Shown here: positions 8,995 to 18,454 of the stretch, in pieces
Position numbering within the stretch: the stretch's first letter is position 1
How the letters are laid out: each line of letters begins with the position of its first letter
NCBI RefSeq assembly: GCF_002028425.1
Contig: NZ_CP020042.1
Location: 2,170,001 to 2,234,000, forward strand
DNA length: 64,000 nt
Source: Streptomyces katrae
GTDB lineage: Bacteria > Actinomycetota > Actinomycetes > Streptomycetales > Streptomycetaceae
Reading direction: 5' to 3'
Translations under genes and position numbers: made by a program
The notes under the pieces: generated by a model
Seen by the model: only the letters and a program-made list of their open reading frames with translations
Told to the model about the DNA's origin: nothing
Database searches by the model: none

Positions 8995-9780
8995 TCAGCG
9001 GACCGCCGCCCGCCGGTAGGCCCAGGTCGCGACGGCCAGGGAGAGGACCCCGACCGCCGCGCACACGCCGAGGTCGGCGGCGACCGCCGCCCAGTCCGGG
9101 TGCGGGGCGAAGGTCCGCGCGAAGGCCTCCACCCCGTAGGTGGAGGGCAGCAGGTCCCGGGCCCAGACGATGGCCTCCGGCATCCGCTCCGCCGGCAGCA
9201 CCCCCAGCAGCAGGGCCGCCGACATGCCCAGCTGCCCGGCCAGCGTGGCCAGCTCCTGCCGGGGCGCCAGCAGGCCCAGCGCCGCGCCGAGCCCGGCCAG
9301 CGCGGCCCCGGCCAGCGGCACCACGGCGGCCAGGATCCACAGCCCGCCCATCGGCAGCCCGAACAGCACGCACCCGAAGACGGCCGTCACCAGCGTCCCC
9401 GGCAGGGTGAAGGAGGCGTACGCGGCGGCCGCGCCCAGCACCACGGAGGCGGGCGGCACCGGCAGGGTGGCGTAGTGGTCGAGCCCCCCGCCCGCCCGCA
9501 GCTGGCCGAAGTACTGGGCCAGGAGGTTCAGCGCGACGAAGGCGACGACCAGCACCGACGAGCCGGCGACGACCGCCCGCGCCTCGGAGCCGCCGTCCAC
9601 CACGCCCCGCATCAGGATCATGATCCCGACGGACTGGAAGGTGGCGACGAAGAGGAGGGGTATGCGCGCCACCCGGGCCCGGGACAGCTGGGCCCGGTAG
9701 ACGGCCGCGAGGGCGGGGAGGAGCCGTGCCCGGGGCGCCAGGACGGCGGCCGGAACGGCGGGAGCGGCAGCGGTGGTCAC
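8995..9780 (-). CDS. ABC-2 type transporter permease
   Basis: A 261-aa permease with six predicted hydrophobic segments: about 40-60 (IPLLFVATFQSVGIMI), 70-90, 113-140, 145-170, 182-200 and 235-253. The Ala/Pro-rich N-terminus is followed by YRAQLSRARVARIPLLF, typical of ABC-2 exporters. The GTG at 9780 overlaps the ATPase stop (GTGA), so it pairs with the gene at 9777-10814 as a two-gene efflux system. The substrate is unknown. Longer open frames upstream only shadow the ATPase gene. Confidence 0.88.
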   Translation of the reverse strand: MTTAAAPAVPAAVLAPRARLLPALAAVYRAQLSRARVARIPLLFVATFQSVGIMILMRGVVDGGSEARAVVAGSSVLVVAFVALNLLAQYFGQLRAGGGLDHYATLPVPPASVVLGAAAAYASFTLPGTLVTAVFGCVLFGLPMGGLWILAAVVPLAGAALAGLGAALGLLAPRQELATLAGQLGMSAALLLGVLPAERMPEAIVWARDLLPSTYGVEAFARTFAPHPDWAAVAADLGVCAAVGVLSLAVATWAYRRAAVR

Positions 9781-10814
9781 GACTTGACCAGACCCTTCAT
9801 CCGGCCGCCCAGCGCGAGGTAGACGTCCTCCAGGCTCGGCGTGGCCAACGTGAAATCGTCGAGGGCGGCGAAGGCCGGGCCGCCGGTCACTGCGGCGACG
9901 GCGGCGCGGGCCTCGTCCTGGCCCAGGCGCAGCACCCAGCGGCGCCCGGACTCGGCGGCCCGCGGGGCCAGCGCGGCGACCTCGGGGACCTCCAGCGGCG
10001 CGGCGGTGCGCCACACCAGTTCCAGGCGGACCTCGTCGGAGACCCTGGCCTTGAGGCCGGCCGGGGTGTCGCAGGCGATGACCTTGCCGTGGTCGATGAC
10101 GGCGACCCGGTCGAGGACGGTCTCCGCCTCGATGACGTTGTGGGTGACCAGCAGCACCGTGGCGCCGTGCCGGGCGCGGCGCCGGTCCACGGCCGACCAG
10201 ACGGCGCGCCGGGCGACGGGGTCCATGCCGGTGGTGGGTTCGTCGAGGACGAGCACCGGCCGCTCCCCCACCAGTGCGGCGGCGAAGCAGGCGAGCCGCC
10301 GCTGTCCGCCGGAGAGCTTCTTCAGCGGGCGCCCGGCGATCGGGGTCAGCCCGAGCTCCTCCAGGACCTCGTCACGGGCCGCCCGGGCCGCGCGGGCGTC
10401 GAGTCCGCGCAGCCGGCCGGTGGTCTCGGCGGCGAGGGCGACGGTGAGCTCGTCGAGGGCGGTGGACTCCTGCCCCAGGTAGGCCAGCAGGCGGGAGGCC
10501 CGCTCGGGGTGGCGTACGAGGTCGTGGCCGAGGAGGGTGACGGAGCCCGAGTCGGGGCGCAGCAGCCCGGTGAGCTGGCGGACCAGGGTGGACTTGCCGG
10601 CGCCGTTGGGGCCGAGCAGTCCGAAGATCTCGCCGCGCCGGACCTCCAGGGAGATCGCGTCGGTGGCACGGGTCTCGGGGAGGGCGGGCGCGCCGCGCCG
10701 GCCGCGCACCGCGGGGTAGGTCTTGACCAGGTCCCGCACCGCGCAGACCACCCCGGAAGCCGCCCCTGCGGCCTCTGCCGTGGTGTGCCCTGCCTGCGCT
10801 GTGCCCGTACTCAC
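9777..10814 (-). CDS. ABC transporter ATP-binding protein
   Basis: A 345-aa ATPase of the drug/lipid-exporter (DrrA-like) group. Walker A is GPNGAGKST (68-76), the Q-loop is GQES (114-117), the signature LSGGQ is at 167-171, Walker B is VLVLDEP (187-193) and the switch histidine is His225. The C-terminal ~100 residues form the accessory domain common in DrrA-type proteins. The start is GTG at 10814. It powers the permease encoded directly downstream. The substrate is unknown. Confidence 0.93.
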   Translation of the reverse strand: MSTGTAQAGHTTAEAAGAASGVVCAVRDLVKTYPAVRGRRGAPALPETRATDAISLEVRRGEIFGLLGPNGAGKSTLVRQLTGLLRPDSGSVTLLGHDLVRHPERASRLLAYLGQESTALDELTVALAAETTGRLRGLDARAARAARDEVLEELGLTPIAGRPLKKLSGGQRRLACFAAALVGERPVLVLDEPTTGMDPVARRAVWSAVDRRRARHGATVLLVTHNVIEAETVLDRVAVIDHGKVIACDTPAGLKARVSDEVRLELVWRTAAPLEVPEVAALAPRAAESGRRWVLRLGQDEARAAVAAVTGGPAFAALDDFTLATPSLEDVYLALGGRMKGLVKS

Positions 10815-10842
10815 GAGGGAGCAGCCTACGCGGGTTCCGCTC

Positions 10843-12120
10843 TCACTCGGCCGCCGGGGTCATCGGCGCCGCGGATGCGGAGGCCGTTGCTCCGCCCATG
10901 TGCTCGGCCGCGGCGCGCACGTCGATCTCCCTCCAGAACCCGGCGCGGATGGCGTAGCGGTCGTGCTCGTCGATCTGGTCGTCCTTGTGGGCGAGGAGCC
11001 CGAAGCGGGCGGCGTAGCGCAGCAGCTCCCCGTCGATGCGGTGCGGGACGCGCGGGTACATGGTGGCGAGCTTCTGGAGGTGGCCGGTCTCGGGGAGGCG
11101 TTCCATCCAGCGGCGGGCGAAGACCTGGCCGACCTCGAAGGGATCGCCGCCGACGGTGGTGATGTCCTCCTCGCGGTCGGCCCAGCGCTGTTCGGCGCTG
11201 GTGAGCTGGGCGAGGGTGGGGAGGGAGGCGGTCTCGGCGGGTTCGCCGAGCGGGCCGGGGCGGTCGATCCAGCCCTTGTCGGAGGACCAGCGCAGGGCGC
11301 TGCCGGCCGGGCTGGGGGCGGGGTGCGCTTGCGCGGCGCCGGGGCCCTGGGCGGGGGCGCGCAGGGCGGCGAGGTCCTTGGGGGTGGGGACGGAGGGCTT
11401 GGCCCCCTCGGTGGCGGGGGCCGGTACGGCGGCACCGTTGGAGGGCGGTTCGGGGGCGGCCGGGGTGCCGTTGCGGGCGGCTTCGGCGAGCGCGGCCTCG
11501 GGCAGCGGCGCGGAGAGGATGGCGGCGATCTCGGGGCGGGGGGCGGGCGGCGGGGGGCACAGTCCGGCGAGGTCGCGGGCCCGGACGGCGCGGGTGATCC
11601 AGGCGCGGTCGAGGACGCGGCGTTCGTCGGCCTCGGCGACGAGGTCCTCCGACTGGTTGTAGTCCCCGTCGGCGGCCTGGACGGCCCAGAGGTGGACGGC
11701 GACCCCGTGTTCCTTGGCGGACATCAGTCCGGGCAGCAGGTCTCCGTCGCCGGTGACGAGGACCACGTCGGAGCAGGCCCGGTTGCGGGCGAGCTCGGTG
11801 AGTTCGGCGTGCATGGCGGCGTCGACGCCCTTCTGGGCCCAGCGGCCGTCGCTGCGGGTCAGGGCGCCCAGCCGGACGGTGACCCGGGGCATGACGCGCA
11901 GCCGGCGGTGTTCGGGCTGGGGCACCCGGTCGGGGGCGCCGTCGAACCAGTAGATCCGCAGGAGGGGCTGCTGGGTGTCGGCCTCGGCGCGCTCGCGCAG
12001 GCCCTGGATGAGGGCGGAGTGGTCGACGGTGATGCGCGAGCGCGAGGGTTCTCCCGCGAGGAGGCTCGCGGCCGCGCCCAGCAGGTATCCGGCATCCACC
12101 AGGACGACGCAGCGGTCCAC
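10843..12120 (-). CDS. NYN-domain (PIN-like nuclease fold) protein
   Basis: A protein of about 425 aa with an N-terminal NYN domain, a PIN-like metal-dependent RNase fold. Acidic residues expected for metal binding are in VVLVDAGYLLG (Asp9), KGVDAAMHAEL (Asp99) and VLVTGDGDLLPGL (Asp124 and Asp126). The middle is Pro/Ala-rich and the C-terminal third is helical, with several Trp and Arg residues. GTG at 12120 is preferred over GTG at 12129: GGAAGAGG ends right before the latter but sits 9 nt before the former. RNase activity is family inference. Confidence 0.85.
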   Translation of the reverse strand: MDRCVVLVDAGYLLGAAASLLAGEPSRSRITVDHSALIQGLRERAEADTQQPLLRIYWFDGAPDRVPQPEHRRLRVMPRVTVRLGALTRSDGRWAQKGVDAAMHAELTELARNRACSDVVLVTGDGDLLPGLMSAKEHGVAVHLWAVQAADGDYNQSEDLVAEADERRVLDRAWITRAVRARDLAGLCPPPPAPRPEIAAILSAPLPEAALAEAARNGTPAAPEPPSNGAAVPAPATEGAKPSVPTPKDLAALRAPAQGPGAAQAHPAPSPAGSALRWSSDKGWIDRPGPLGEPAETASLPTLAQLTSAEQRWADREEDITTVGGDPFEVGQVFARRWMERLPETGHLQKLATMYPRVPHRIDGELLRYAARFGLLAHKDDQIDEHDRYAIRAGFWREIDVRAAAEHMGGATASASAAPMTPAAE

Positions 12121-12195
12121 GCGTTCCACCCTCTTCCGTGGGGGTCCTCGACAGGTTTTCCCCGAGTCTGCCCGACTGCAAGGGCGTTGACGGCC

Positions 12196-12222
12196 GGAAC
12201 TGGATCACCGGCGTGGCGTATC
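12196..12222 (+). promoter_or_regulatory. Candidate ECF-type promoter (GGAAC-N16-CGTATC)
   Basis: GGAAC at 12196-12200 and CGTATC at 12217-12222 are spaced by 16 nt, like extracytoplasmic-function sigma-factor promoters. It points toward the small gene at 12342, leaving a leader of roughly 110 nt. It lies in the 221-nt divergent gap between the NYN gene and that small gene. This is a weak call from consensus only. Confidence 0.25.
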
Positions 12223-12341
12223 TCGCGGCAGGCCCGGCGGTGGGCCCCGCTACGCACGGCAATGATCCAAAATGCGCGCTTTGTTGTGGTGTGTGAGGGT
12301 GAAGGCGGCCCTGGCCCCTACACCCCCCACGGAGGCATTCC

Positions 12342-12509
12342 ATGGCCAAGAACAAGAACCAGAAGCAGCCGGCCAAGCAGCAGACGCGACCGGGCGGGCA
12401 GGACATGCCCAAGGGCTCGACGGAGACCTCCGACGACCGCCCCTCGCAGTCGCCCAGTCCGCTGGACATGGCCCACAAGAGCAAGTCGAAGCGCTTCGGC
12501 CACAACTGA
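12342..12509 (+). CDS. 55-aa Lys/Gln-rich small protein, unknown function
   Basis: A short gene easily missed by length cut-offs. It starts at ATG 12342, 6 nt after a strong GGAGG ribosome site at 12331-12335, and ends in TGA at 12507-12509. The protein begins MAKNKNQKQPAKQQTRPG, has a Ser/Pro/Asp-rich middle and ends with the basic HKSKSKRFGHN. It is hydrophilic, probably disordered, with no membrane segment. Its third-position GC bias and its own strong terminator support it. It could be a small nucleic-acid or ribosome-associated protein, which is inference only. Confidence 0.7.
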   Translation: MAKNKNQKQPAKQQTRPGGQDMPKGSTETSDDRPSQSPSPLDMAHKSKSKRFGHN

Positions 12510-12536
12510 GCGCCTCCGCGCGAGCGGTGAGAGCGG

Positions 12537-12575
12537 AAGGGGGCCCGCCCCGGCAGTGCCGGGGCGGGCCCCCTT
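12537..12575. terminator. Perfect 18-bp hairpin terminator between the small gene and dnaE
   Basis: Arms 12537-12554 and 12558-12575 are perfectly complementary with a 3-nt AGT loop. The AAGG/CCTT ends and the convergent genes on both sides indicate a two-way terminator. Confidence 0.85.
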
Positions 12576-12609
12576 CCCGTGCGTGCGGCGGCTGCTTCGC
12601 CCGGCCGGG

Positions 12610-15600
12610 CTAGCCGGCCAGGCAGGACGGGCCGAGCAGGACCTTGAGGTCGCCGAAGAGCGCCGGGTCGGGCTGGACCCGGTGCCGGTCGAGGCGCAGC
12701 ACGGTGGTGGTGCGCGGGCCCTGGAGTTTGATCCGCACCTCGGTGTTGCCCTTGTGGTGGCGCAGGATCTCGCCCAGTCGGGTGACCATCGGCGGAGTGA
12801 CCTTGACGGTGGGGATGGTCAGGACGACGGGGGCGTTGGTGCCGGCGGAGGAGAGGTCGGGGACCATCATCTCCATCGCGACGAGGCGGGGGACGTCCTC
12901 GCGCTTGTCGAGGCGGCCCTTGACGAAGACGACGGTGTCCTCGACCAGCTGGGTGGAGACGAGCTGGTAGGTGGCGGGGAAGAACATGCACTCGATGGAG
13001 CCGGCGAGGTCCTCGACGGTGGCGATGGCCCAGGCGTTGCCCTGCTTGGTCATCTTGCGCTGGAGGCCGGAGATGATGCCGCCGATGGTGACCACGGCAC
13101 CGTCGGCGTGCTCGCCGCCGGTGAGCTGGGAGATGCCGGCGTCCGTCTTGTCGGAGAGGACGTGCTCCAGGCCGAAGAGCGGGTGGTCGGAGACGTAGAG
13201 GCCGAGCATCTCGCGCTCCTGGGCGAGCAGGTAGGACTTCTCCCACTCGACGTCGGAGAACTCCACGTCGAGGCCGAAGCCGGGCTCGTCGCTCTCCTCG
13301 TCACCCATTCCGCCGAAGAGGTCGAACTGGCCCTCGGCCTCCTTGCGCTTGACCGCGACCACGTTGTCGATCATCGATTCGTGGTGGGCGACCAGGCCCT
13401 TGCGGGTGTGGCCCATCTCGTCGTAGGCGCCGGCCTTGATCAGCGACTCGATGGTGCGCTTGTTGCAGACGACGGCCTCGACCTTGTCGAGGAAGTCGGG
13501 GAAGGAGGAGTACTTCCCCTTGGACTTCCTGGTCTTGATGATCGAGTCGACGACGTTCTGGCCGACGTTGCGGACGGCGGTGAGGCCGAAGAGGATCACG
13601 TCGTCGCCCTGGGCGGCGAAGTTGGACTCGGACTCGTTGACGTTGGGCGGGAGCACCTTGATGCCCATGCGCCGGCACTCGTTCAGGTAGATCGCGGACT
13701 TGTCCTTGTCGTCCTTGACCGAGGTGAGCAGGCCCGCCATGTACTCGGCGGGGTAGTTCGCCTTGAGGTAGGCGGTCCAGTAGGAGACCAGGCCGTACGC
13801 GGCGGAGTGGGCCTTGTTGAAGGCGTAGCCGGCGAAGGGGACCAGGACGTCCCAGAGGGCCTGGATGGCCTGGTCGGAGTAGCCGTTCTTCCGGGCGCCG
13901 GCCTGGAAGATCGTGAAGTTCTTGGCCAGTTCCTCGGGCTTCTTCTTGCCCATCACGCGGCGCAGGATGTCGGCCTCGCCGAGCGAGTAGCCGGCGATGA
14001 TCTGGGCGGCCTTCTGCACCTGCTCCTGGTAGACGATCAGGCCGTAGGTGACCGCGAGCACCTCTTCGAGCGGCTTCTCCAGCTCGGGGTGGATCGGGGT
14101 GATCTCCTGCTGCTTGTTCTTGCGCAGGGCGTAGTTCGTGTGCGAGTTCATGCCCATCGGGCCCGGGCGGTAGAGCGCGGACACGGCGGAGATGTCTTCG
14201 AAGTTGTCGGGCTTCATCAGGCGCAGCAGGGAGCGCATGGGGCCGCCGTCGAACTGGAAGACGCCGAGGGTGTCGCCGCGCTGGAGCAGCTCGAAGGTCT
14301 TGGGGTCGTCGAGCGGGAGGGCCAGGAGGTCGATGTCGATCCCCTTGTTGGCCTTCACCATCTTGACGGCGTCGTCCATGATCGTGAGGTTGCGCAGGCC
14401 GAGGAAGTCCATCTTCAGCAGGCCGAGCGACTCGCAGCTCGGGTAGTCCCACTGGGTGATGGTGACGCCGTCGGTGTGCCGGACCCAGACGGGCACGTGG
14501 TCGGTGATCTTCTCGCTGGACATGATCACGCCGGCGGCGTGCACGCCCATCTGGCGCACCAGGCCCTCGACGCCGCGGGCGGTGTCGATGACCTTCTTCA
14601 CGTCGGGCTCGTTCTCGTACATCCCGCGGATCTCGCCGGCCTCGCTGTAGCGGGGGTGCGAGGGGTCGAGGATGCCGGAGAGCGGGATGCCCTTGCCGAG
14701 GACGTCGGCGGGCATGGCCTTGGTGAGGCGGTCGCCCATGGCGTACGGGTAGCCGAGGACGCGCGCGGAGTCCTTGATCGCGTTCTTGGCCTTGATGGTG
14801 CCGTAGGTGCCGATCATGGCGACCTTGTCCTGGCCGTACTTCTCGGTGACGTACCTGATCACCTCGACGCGCCTGCGCTCGTCGAAGTCGATGTCGACGT
14901 CGGGCATGGAGACGCGCTCGGGGTTGAGGAAGCGCTCGAAGATCAGGCCGTGCGGGATGGGGTCGAGGTCGGTGATGCCGAGGGCGTAGGCGACGATCGA
15001 ACCGGCCGCGGAGCCTCGGCCGGGGCCGACCGCGATGCCCTGGTTCTTGGCCCACATGATGAAGTCGGCGACCACGAGGAAGTAGCCGGGGAAGCCCATC
15101 GAGATGATCGTGTCCATCTCGTACTCGACCTGCTTCATGCGGTCCTCGGGGATCCCGCCGGGGAAGCGGCGGTGCATGCCCCGCATGGTCTCCTCGCGGA
15201 ACCAGGTGACCTCGGTGTAGCCCTCCGGGATGTCGAACTTCGGCATGAGGTTGCGGAACTTGAACATGCCCTCGGTGTCGACCTGCTCCGCCACCTTCCA
15301 GGTGTTGGCGCAGCCCTCCTGCCAGGCGTCCGAGGAGTCGATGGCGTACATCTCGTCCGTGGACTTCAGGTAGTAGCCGGTGCCGTCGAACTTGAAGCGG
15401 TCCGGGTCGGAGAGGTTCTTGCCGGTCTGGATGCAGAGCAGGGCGTCGTGGGCGCCGGCCTCGTGGGCGTAGGTGTAGTGGGAGTCGTTCGTGACCAGTG
15501 GCGGGATGCCGAGCTTCTTGCCGATCTCCAGCAGGCCGTCGCGGACCCGGCGCTCGATCTCGATGCCGTGGTCCATCAGCTCCAGGAAGTAGCGGCCCTC

Positions 15601-16149
15601 GCCGAAGATGTCCTTGTAGTCCGAGGCCGCCTTGATCGCCTCGTCGAACTGGCCGAGGCGCAGTCGCGTCTGCACCTCGCCGGAGGGGCAGCCGGTGGAG
15701 GCGATCAGGCCCTCCGACCACTGGGCGATGGTCTCCTTGTCCATGCGGGGCCACTTGGTCAGCCAGCCCTCGGCGTAAGCGTCGGAGGACAGCCGGAAGA
15801 GGTTGTGCAGGCCGGTGCTGTTCGCCGCCCAGATCGTCTTGTGCGTGTAACCGCCGGAGCCGGAGACGTCGTCCCGCTTCTGGTGCGGCTGGCCCCACTG
15901 GATGCGCCGCTTGTTGCGCCGGGACTCGGGGGCGACGTACGCCTCGATTCCGATGATCGGGGTGATCCCGGCCTTCTGGGCGGAGTGGAAGAAATCGTAC
16001 GCACCGTGGAGGTTGCCGTGGTCGGACATGGCGATGTGCGTCATGCCCATTTCATTGCAGGCGGCGAACATGTCCTTCAGCCGAGCGGCACCGTCCAGCA
16101 GCGAGTACTGGGTGTGGACGTGCAGGTGCGTGAACGGCGTCTTGGACAC
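12610..16149 (-). CDS. dnaE: DNA polymerase III alpha subunit DnaE
   Basis: The 1179-aa replicative polymerase (DnaE1 type). It starts with a PHP domain (THLHVHTQYSLLDG, 7-20; SDHGN, 42-46). Catalytic aspartates Asp417 and Asp419 are in MPDVDIDFDERRR, and the GPGRGSAAGS fingers motif is at 376-385. The HhH, OB-fold and C-terminal domains follow to a full-length end. The start is GTG at 16149 with GGAGG eight nucleotides upstream. It is a single-gene unit bounded by the terminator at 12537-12575 and a divergent gap at 16150-16318 shared with the DUF2252 gene. Confidence 0.98.
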   Translation of the reverse strand: MSKTPFTHLHVHTQYSLLDGAARLKDMFAACNEMGMTHIAMSDHGNLHGAYDFFHSAQKAGITPIIGIEAYVAPESRRNKRRIQWGQPHQKRDDVSGSGGYTHKTIWAANSTGLHNLFRLSSDAYAEGWLTKWPRMDKETIAQWSEGLIASTGCPSGEVQTRLRLGQFDEAIKAASDYKDIFGEGRYFLELMDHGIEIERRVRDGLLEIGKKLGIPPLVTNDSHYTYAHEAGAHDALLCIQTGKNLSDPDRFKFDGTGYYLKSTDEMYAIDSSDAWQEGCANTWKVAEQVDTEGMFKFRNLMPKFDIPEGYTEVTWFREETMRGMHRRFPGGIPEDRMKQVEYEMDTIISMGFPGYFLVVADFIMWAKNQGIAVGPGRGSAAGSIVAYALGITDLDPIPHGLIFERFLNPERVSMPDVDIDFDERRRVEVIRYVTEKYGQDKVAMIGTYGTIKAKNAIKDSARVLGYPYAMGDRLTKAMPADVLGKGIPLSGILDPSHPRYSEAGEIRGMYENEPDVKKVIDTARGVEGLVRQMGVHAAGVIMSSEKITDHVPVWVRHTDGVTITQWDYPSCESLGLLKMDFLGLRNLTIMDDAVKMVKANKGIDIDLLALPLDDPKTFELLQRGDTLGVFQFDGGPMRSLLRLMKPDNFEDISAVSALYRPGPMGMNSHTNYALRKNKQQEITPIHPELEKPLEEVLAVTYGLIVYQEQVQKAAQIIAGYSLGEADILRRVMGKKKPEELAKNFTIFQAGARKNGYSDQAIQALWDVLVPFAGYAFNKAHSAAYGLVSYWTAYLKANYPAEYMAGLLTSVKDDKDKSAIYLNECRRMGIKVLPPNVNESESNFAAQGDDVILFGLTAVRNVGQNVVDSIIKTRKSKGKYSSFPDFLDKVEAVVCNKRTIESLIKAGAYDEMGHTRKGLVAHHESMIDNVVAVKRKEAEGQFDLFGGMGDEESDEPGFGLDVEFSDVEWEKSYLLAQEREMLGLYVSDHPLFGLEHVLSDKTDAGISQLTGGEHADGAVVTIGGIISGLQRKMTKQGNAWAIATVEDLAGSIECMFFPATYQLVSTQLVEDTVVFVKGRLDKREDVPRLVAMEMMVPDLSSAGTNAPVVLTIPTVKVTPPMVTRLGEILRHHKGNTEVRIKLQGPRTTTVLRLDRHRVQPDPALFGDLKVLLGPSCLAG

Positions 16150-16318
16150 GGTGTGGGCCTCCGGAGGAGAGAGGGGCGGCAGCTATGAATCCTACGTCCC
16201 ACGGGTGACAGATCCGGGGCACGGAGAGATACGGTCGGGCGTTGCAGAACCAGGAACACGTGTCCGACGTCCAGTCGGTCAGAACCCGTACCACCCCGTG
16301 CACCAGGAGGCATCCGCC

Positions 16319-17644
16319 ATGGCGGTTCCCGAGACGACCGACGAGCAGCGCGCCGAGCAGATACTCGATGTGTTCGACACCGCTTTCGGGGAGCTGCTGG
16401 CCGCCGACCCCGCCGCCTTCCAGGTCAAGTTCCGGAAGATGGCCGCCTCGGCCTTCGCCTTCTACCGGGGCACGGCTTGCCTCTTCTACGCCGACCTGGA
16501 GCGCGACCGGCACGGCGGCCCCTTCCTCGACGAGCGCACCGGCCGGGTCTGGATCCACGGCGATCTCCACGCGGAGAACTTCGGCACGTACATGGACTCC
16601 AACGGCCGGCTCGTCTTCAACGTCAACGACTTCGACGAGGCCTACGTCGGCCCCTTCACCTGGGACCTCAAGCGCTTCGCCGCCTCCGTCGCCCTGATCG
16701 GCTACACCAAGGCGCTCAGCGACGAGCAGATCAGCGCCCTCGTGAGGACCTACGCGGAGGCCTACCGCGAGCGCATCCACCAGCTGGCCACGGGCGCCAA
16801 GAACGAGGAGGTCGCCTCCTTCACCCTGGACACCGCCGAGGGCCCCCTCCTCGGGGCCCTGCGCGACGCCCGCTCGCGCACCCGGTTCTCCCTGCTGGAC
16901 TCGATGACCGAGATCCGCGACCACGAGCGGCGCTTCTCCGAGGGCGGCGGGGCCATCGAGCTGGACGCGGCCACCCGCTACAAGGTGCTGGCCGCCTTCG
17001 ACGGCTACCTGGAGACCCTTCCGGAGGAGTCCCTGGTCCGCCCGGACTCCTACCGGGTCAAGGACGTGGTGGGCCGCCGGGGCGTGGGCATCGGCTCGGC
17101 CGGGCTGCCCTCGTACAACATCCTGCTGGAGGGGCACAGCGACGCCCTGGAGAACGACGTCGTGATCTACCTCAAGCAGGCGCAGACCCCGGCCGTCTCC
17201 CGGCACATCACGGACCGGGCGGTCCGCGAGTACTTCCAGCACGAGGGCCACCGCACGGTGATCTCCCAGCGCGCCCTCCAGGCGCACGCCGACCCGTGGC
17301 TGGGCTGGACCGAGCTGGACGGCGCCGGGCAGCTGGTCGCGGAGGTCTCCCCGTACGCGGTGGACCTGGACTGGTCGGACCTGGACGACCCGCAGGAGAT
17401 CGCGGCGGTGGTCGCGGACCTCGGCCGGGCCACGGCCACCATGCACGCCTCGGCCGACGAGGCGGAGAGCGGCCAGTCCCTGGTCCCCTTCTCCACCGAG
17501 CGGGCCATCGACGCGGCGATCGCCGCCGACGAGGAGGGCTTCCCGAAGCTCCTGGTCGACTTCGCCCACGCCTACGGGGCCCGGGCCCGCGCCGACCACC
17601 AGATCTTCGTGGACCTCTTCAGGAACGGCCGGATCATGCCGTAG
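16319..17644 (+). CDS. DUF2252 family protein (kinase-fold-like)
   Basis: A 441-aa protein. It carries two motifs resembling the aminoglycoside-phosphotransferase/atypical kinase fold: a catalytic-loop-like IHGDLHAENFGT (79-90) and a metal-loop-like NVNDFDEAYVGPFTWDLKRF (101-120). A later GHRTVISQRALQAHADPWLGW is also characteristic of the family. The substrate and even the activity are unknown. ATG 16319 has AGGAGG at 16305-16310. A much longer upstream in-frame extension is only the shadow of dnaE. Confidence 0.88.
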   Translation: MAVPETTDEQRAEQILDVFDTAFGELLAADPAAFQVKFRKMAASAFAFYRGTACLFYADLERDRHGGPFLDERTGRVWIHGDLHAENFGTYMDSNGRLVFNVNDFDEAYVGPFTWDLKRFAASVALIGYTKALSDEQISALVRTYAEAYRERIHQLATGAKNEEVASFTLDTAEGPLLGALRDARSRTRFSLLDSMTEIRDHERRFSEGGGAIELDAATRYKVLAAFDGYLETLPEESLVRPDSYRVKDVVGRRGVGIGSAGLPSYNILLEGHSDALENDVVIYLKQAQTPAVSRHITDRAVREYFQHEGHRTVISQRALQAHADPWLGWTELDGAGQLVAEVSPYAVDLDWSDLDDPQEIAAVVADLGRATATMHASADEAESGQSLVPFSTERAIDAAIAADEEGFPKLLVDFAHAYGARARADHQIFVDLFRNGRIMP

Positions 17645-17704
17645 GTCCCGCGGGACCGCCGGCCGACGGGGCCCCCGTGATCCCCTCCTCACAGGAAGCC
17701 ATGG

Positions 17705-17717
17705 CAGACTCGCGGCG
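17705..17717 (+). promoter_or_regulatory. Candidate leaderless -10 (CAGACT) of the 230-aa membrane protein gene
   Basis: CAGACT at 17705-17710 lies 7 nt before the ATG at 17718, and no ribosome site is present. The spacing matches other presumed leaderless genes in this window. Confidence 0.35.
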
Positions 17718-18410
17718 ATGGACATATCAGGGGTGAGGATCCGGGGGCTGCGGGCCGCGCTGTTCAGCGCGCTCGTCGTGCTGCTCTCGGCGGGCTCCCA
17801 CGTGCTCCTGTCCCGGGTGCCGCTGCCGCCCGCCCTGCTCGGCGGTGCCTTCGCCACGGTGTTCGCCCTCGCCTACGCCCTGGCCGGCCGCGAGCGGGGC
17901 TTCGGGCCGATCGCCGGCCTGCTGGTCCCGCTGGAGCTGGCGGCCGACACGGTCTTCACCGCCGGGCAGCGCGTCTGCTACGGCCCCGCCGGCGGACCGG
18001 TCTCCGGGCCGCTGCACGCGCTGGGCCTGGACGGGCTGTGCGGCGGGACCCCGGTGGGCGGCCCGCTGACCGGGGTGGCCGGGCCCGCCGGCGATCCGGC
18101 CGTGCTGCCGGCCGCCCCCGGGCCGTGGACGCCGTGGCTGCTGCTCGGCGCACACGTCGGCGTCGGGCTGCTCGCCGCCGCCTGGCTGCGCCACGGCGAG
18201 CGGGCCCTGGTGCGGCTGCTGCGGGCGGTCGCCGCCTTCGCCTTCCGGCCGCTGCGGCTGGCGGCGGCCTCGGTGGCGCCGCTCCCCGGCGGGACCGGGC
18301 GGGCGCTGCGCCCGGCGCGGCCCGGCGCGGTGGCCCGGACCCGTTTCCCGGCGCATTCCGTGGGCCGGCGGGGACCTCCCGTACGGACGGCGACGCTCGC
18401 GAGCGTCTGA
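17718..18410 (+). CDS. Predicted membrane protein, unknown function
   Basis: A 230-aa protein with about four hydrophobic segments: roughly 9-30 (ALFSALVVLLSAGSHVLL), 36-56, 60-80 and 134-156. The last segment is followed by a strongly basic, Pro/Arg-rich tail (about 157-230) expected in the cytoplasm. Two cysteines (about 88 and 108) lie in the extracytoplasmic loop and could form a disulfide. It stands 44 nt before a CPAC thioredoxin-fold gene, so a shared transcript is plausible. No family was recognised. Confidence 0.7.
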   Translation: MDISGVRIRGLRAALFSALVVLLSAGSHVLLSRVPLPPALLGGAFATVFALAYALAGRERGFGPIAGLLVPLELAADTVFTAGQRVCYGPAGGPVSGPLHALGLDGLCGGTPVGGPLTGVAGPAGDPAVLPAAPGPWTPWLLLGAHVGVGLLAAAWLRHGERALVRLLRAVAAFAFRPLRLAAASVAPLPGGTGRALRPARPGAVARTRFPAHSVGRRGPPVRTATLASV

Positions 18411-18454
18411 CGCGTACGCACGGACAGTCCCCCTCATTTCCCACGGAGATCACC

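Noticed and set aside
8995..10014. A longer permease start up to 10014
   Set aside because: The extra N-terminus only shadows the ATPase gene; the GTGA overlap at 9777-9780 and the homologous N-terminus support the shorter form.
10723..16188. A 1821-codon open frame on the plus strand opposite the ABC ATPase, NYN gene and dnaE
   Set aside because: Its composition (runs of Gly, Val, Leu, Asp, Glu, Arg, Ala) is the mirror of GC-rich codons in dnaE and its neighbours; no domain is recognisable and it spans two real genes and a terminator.
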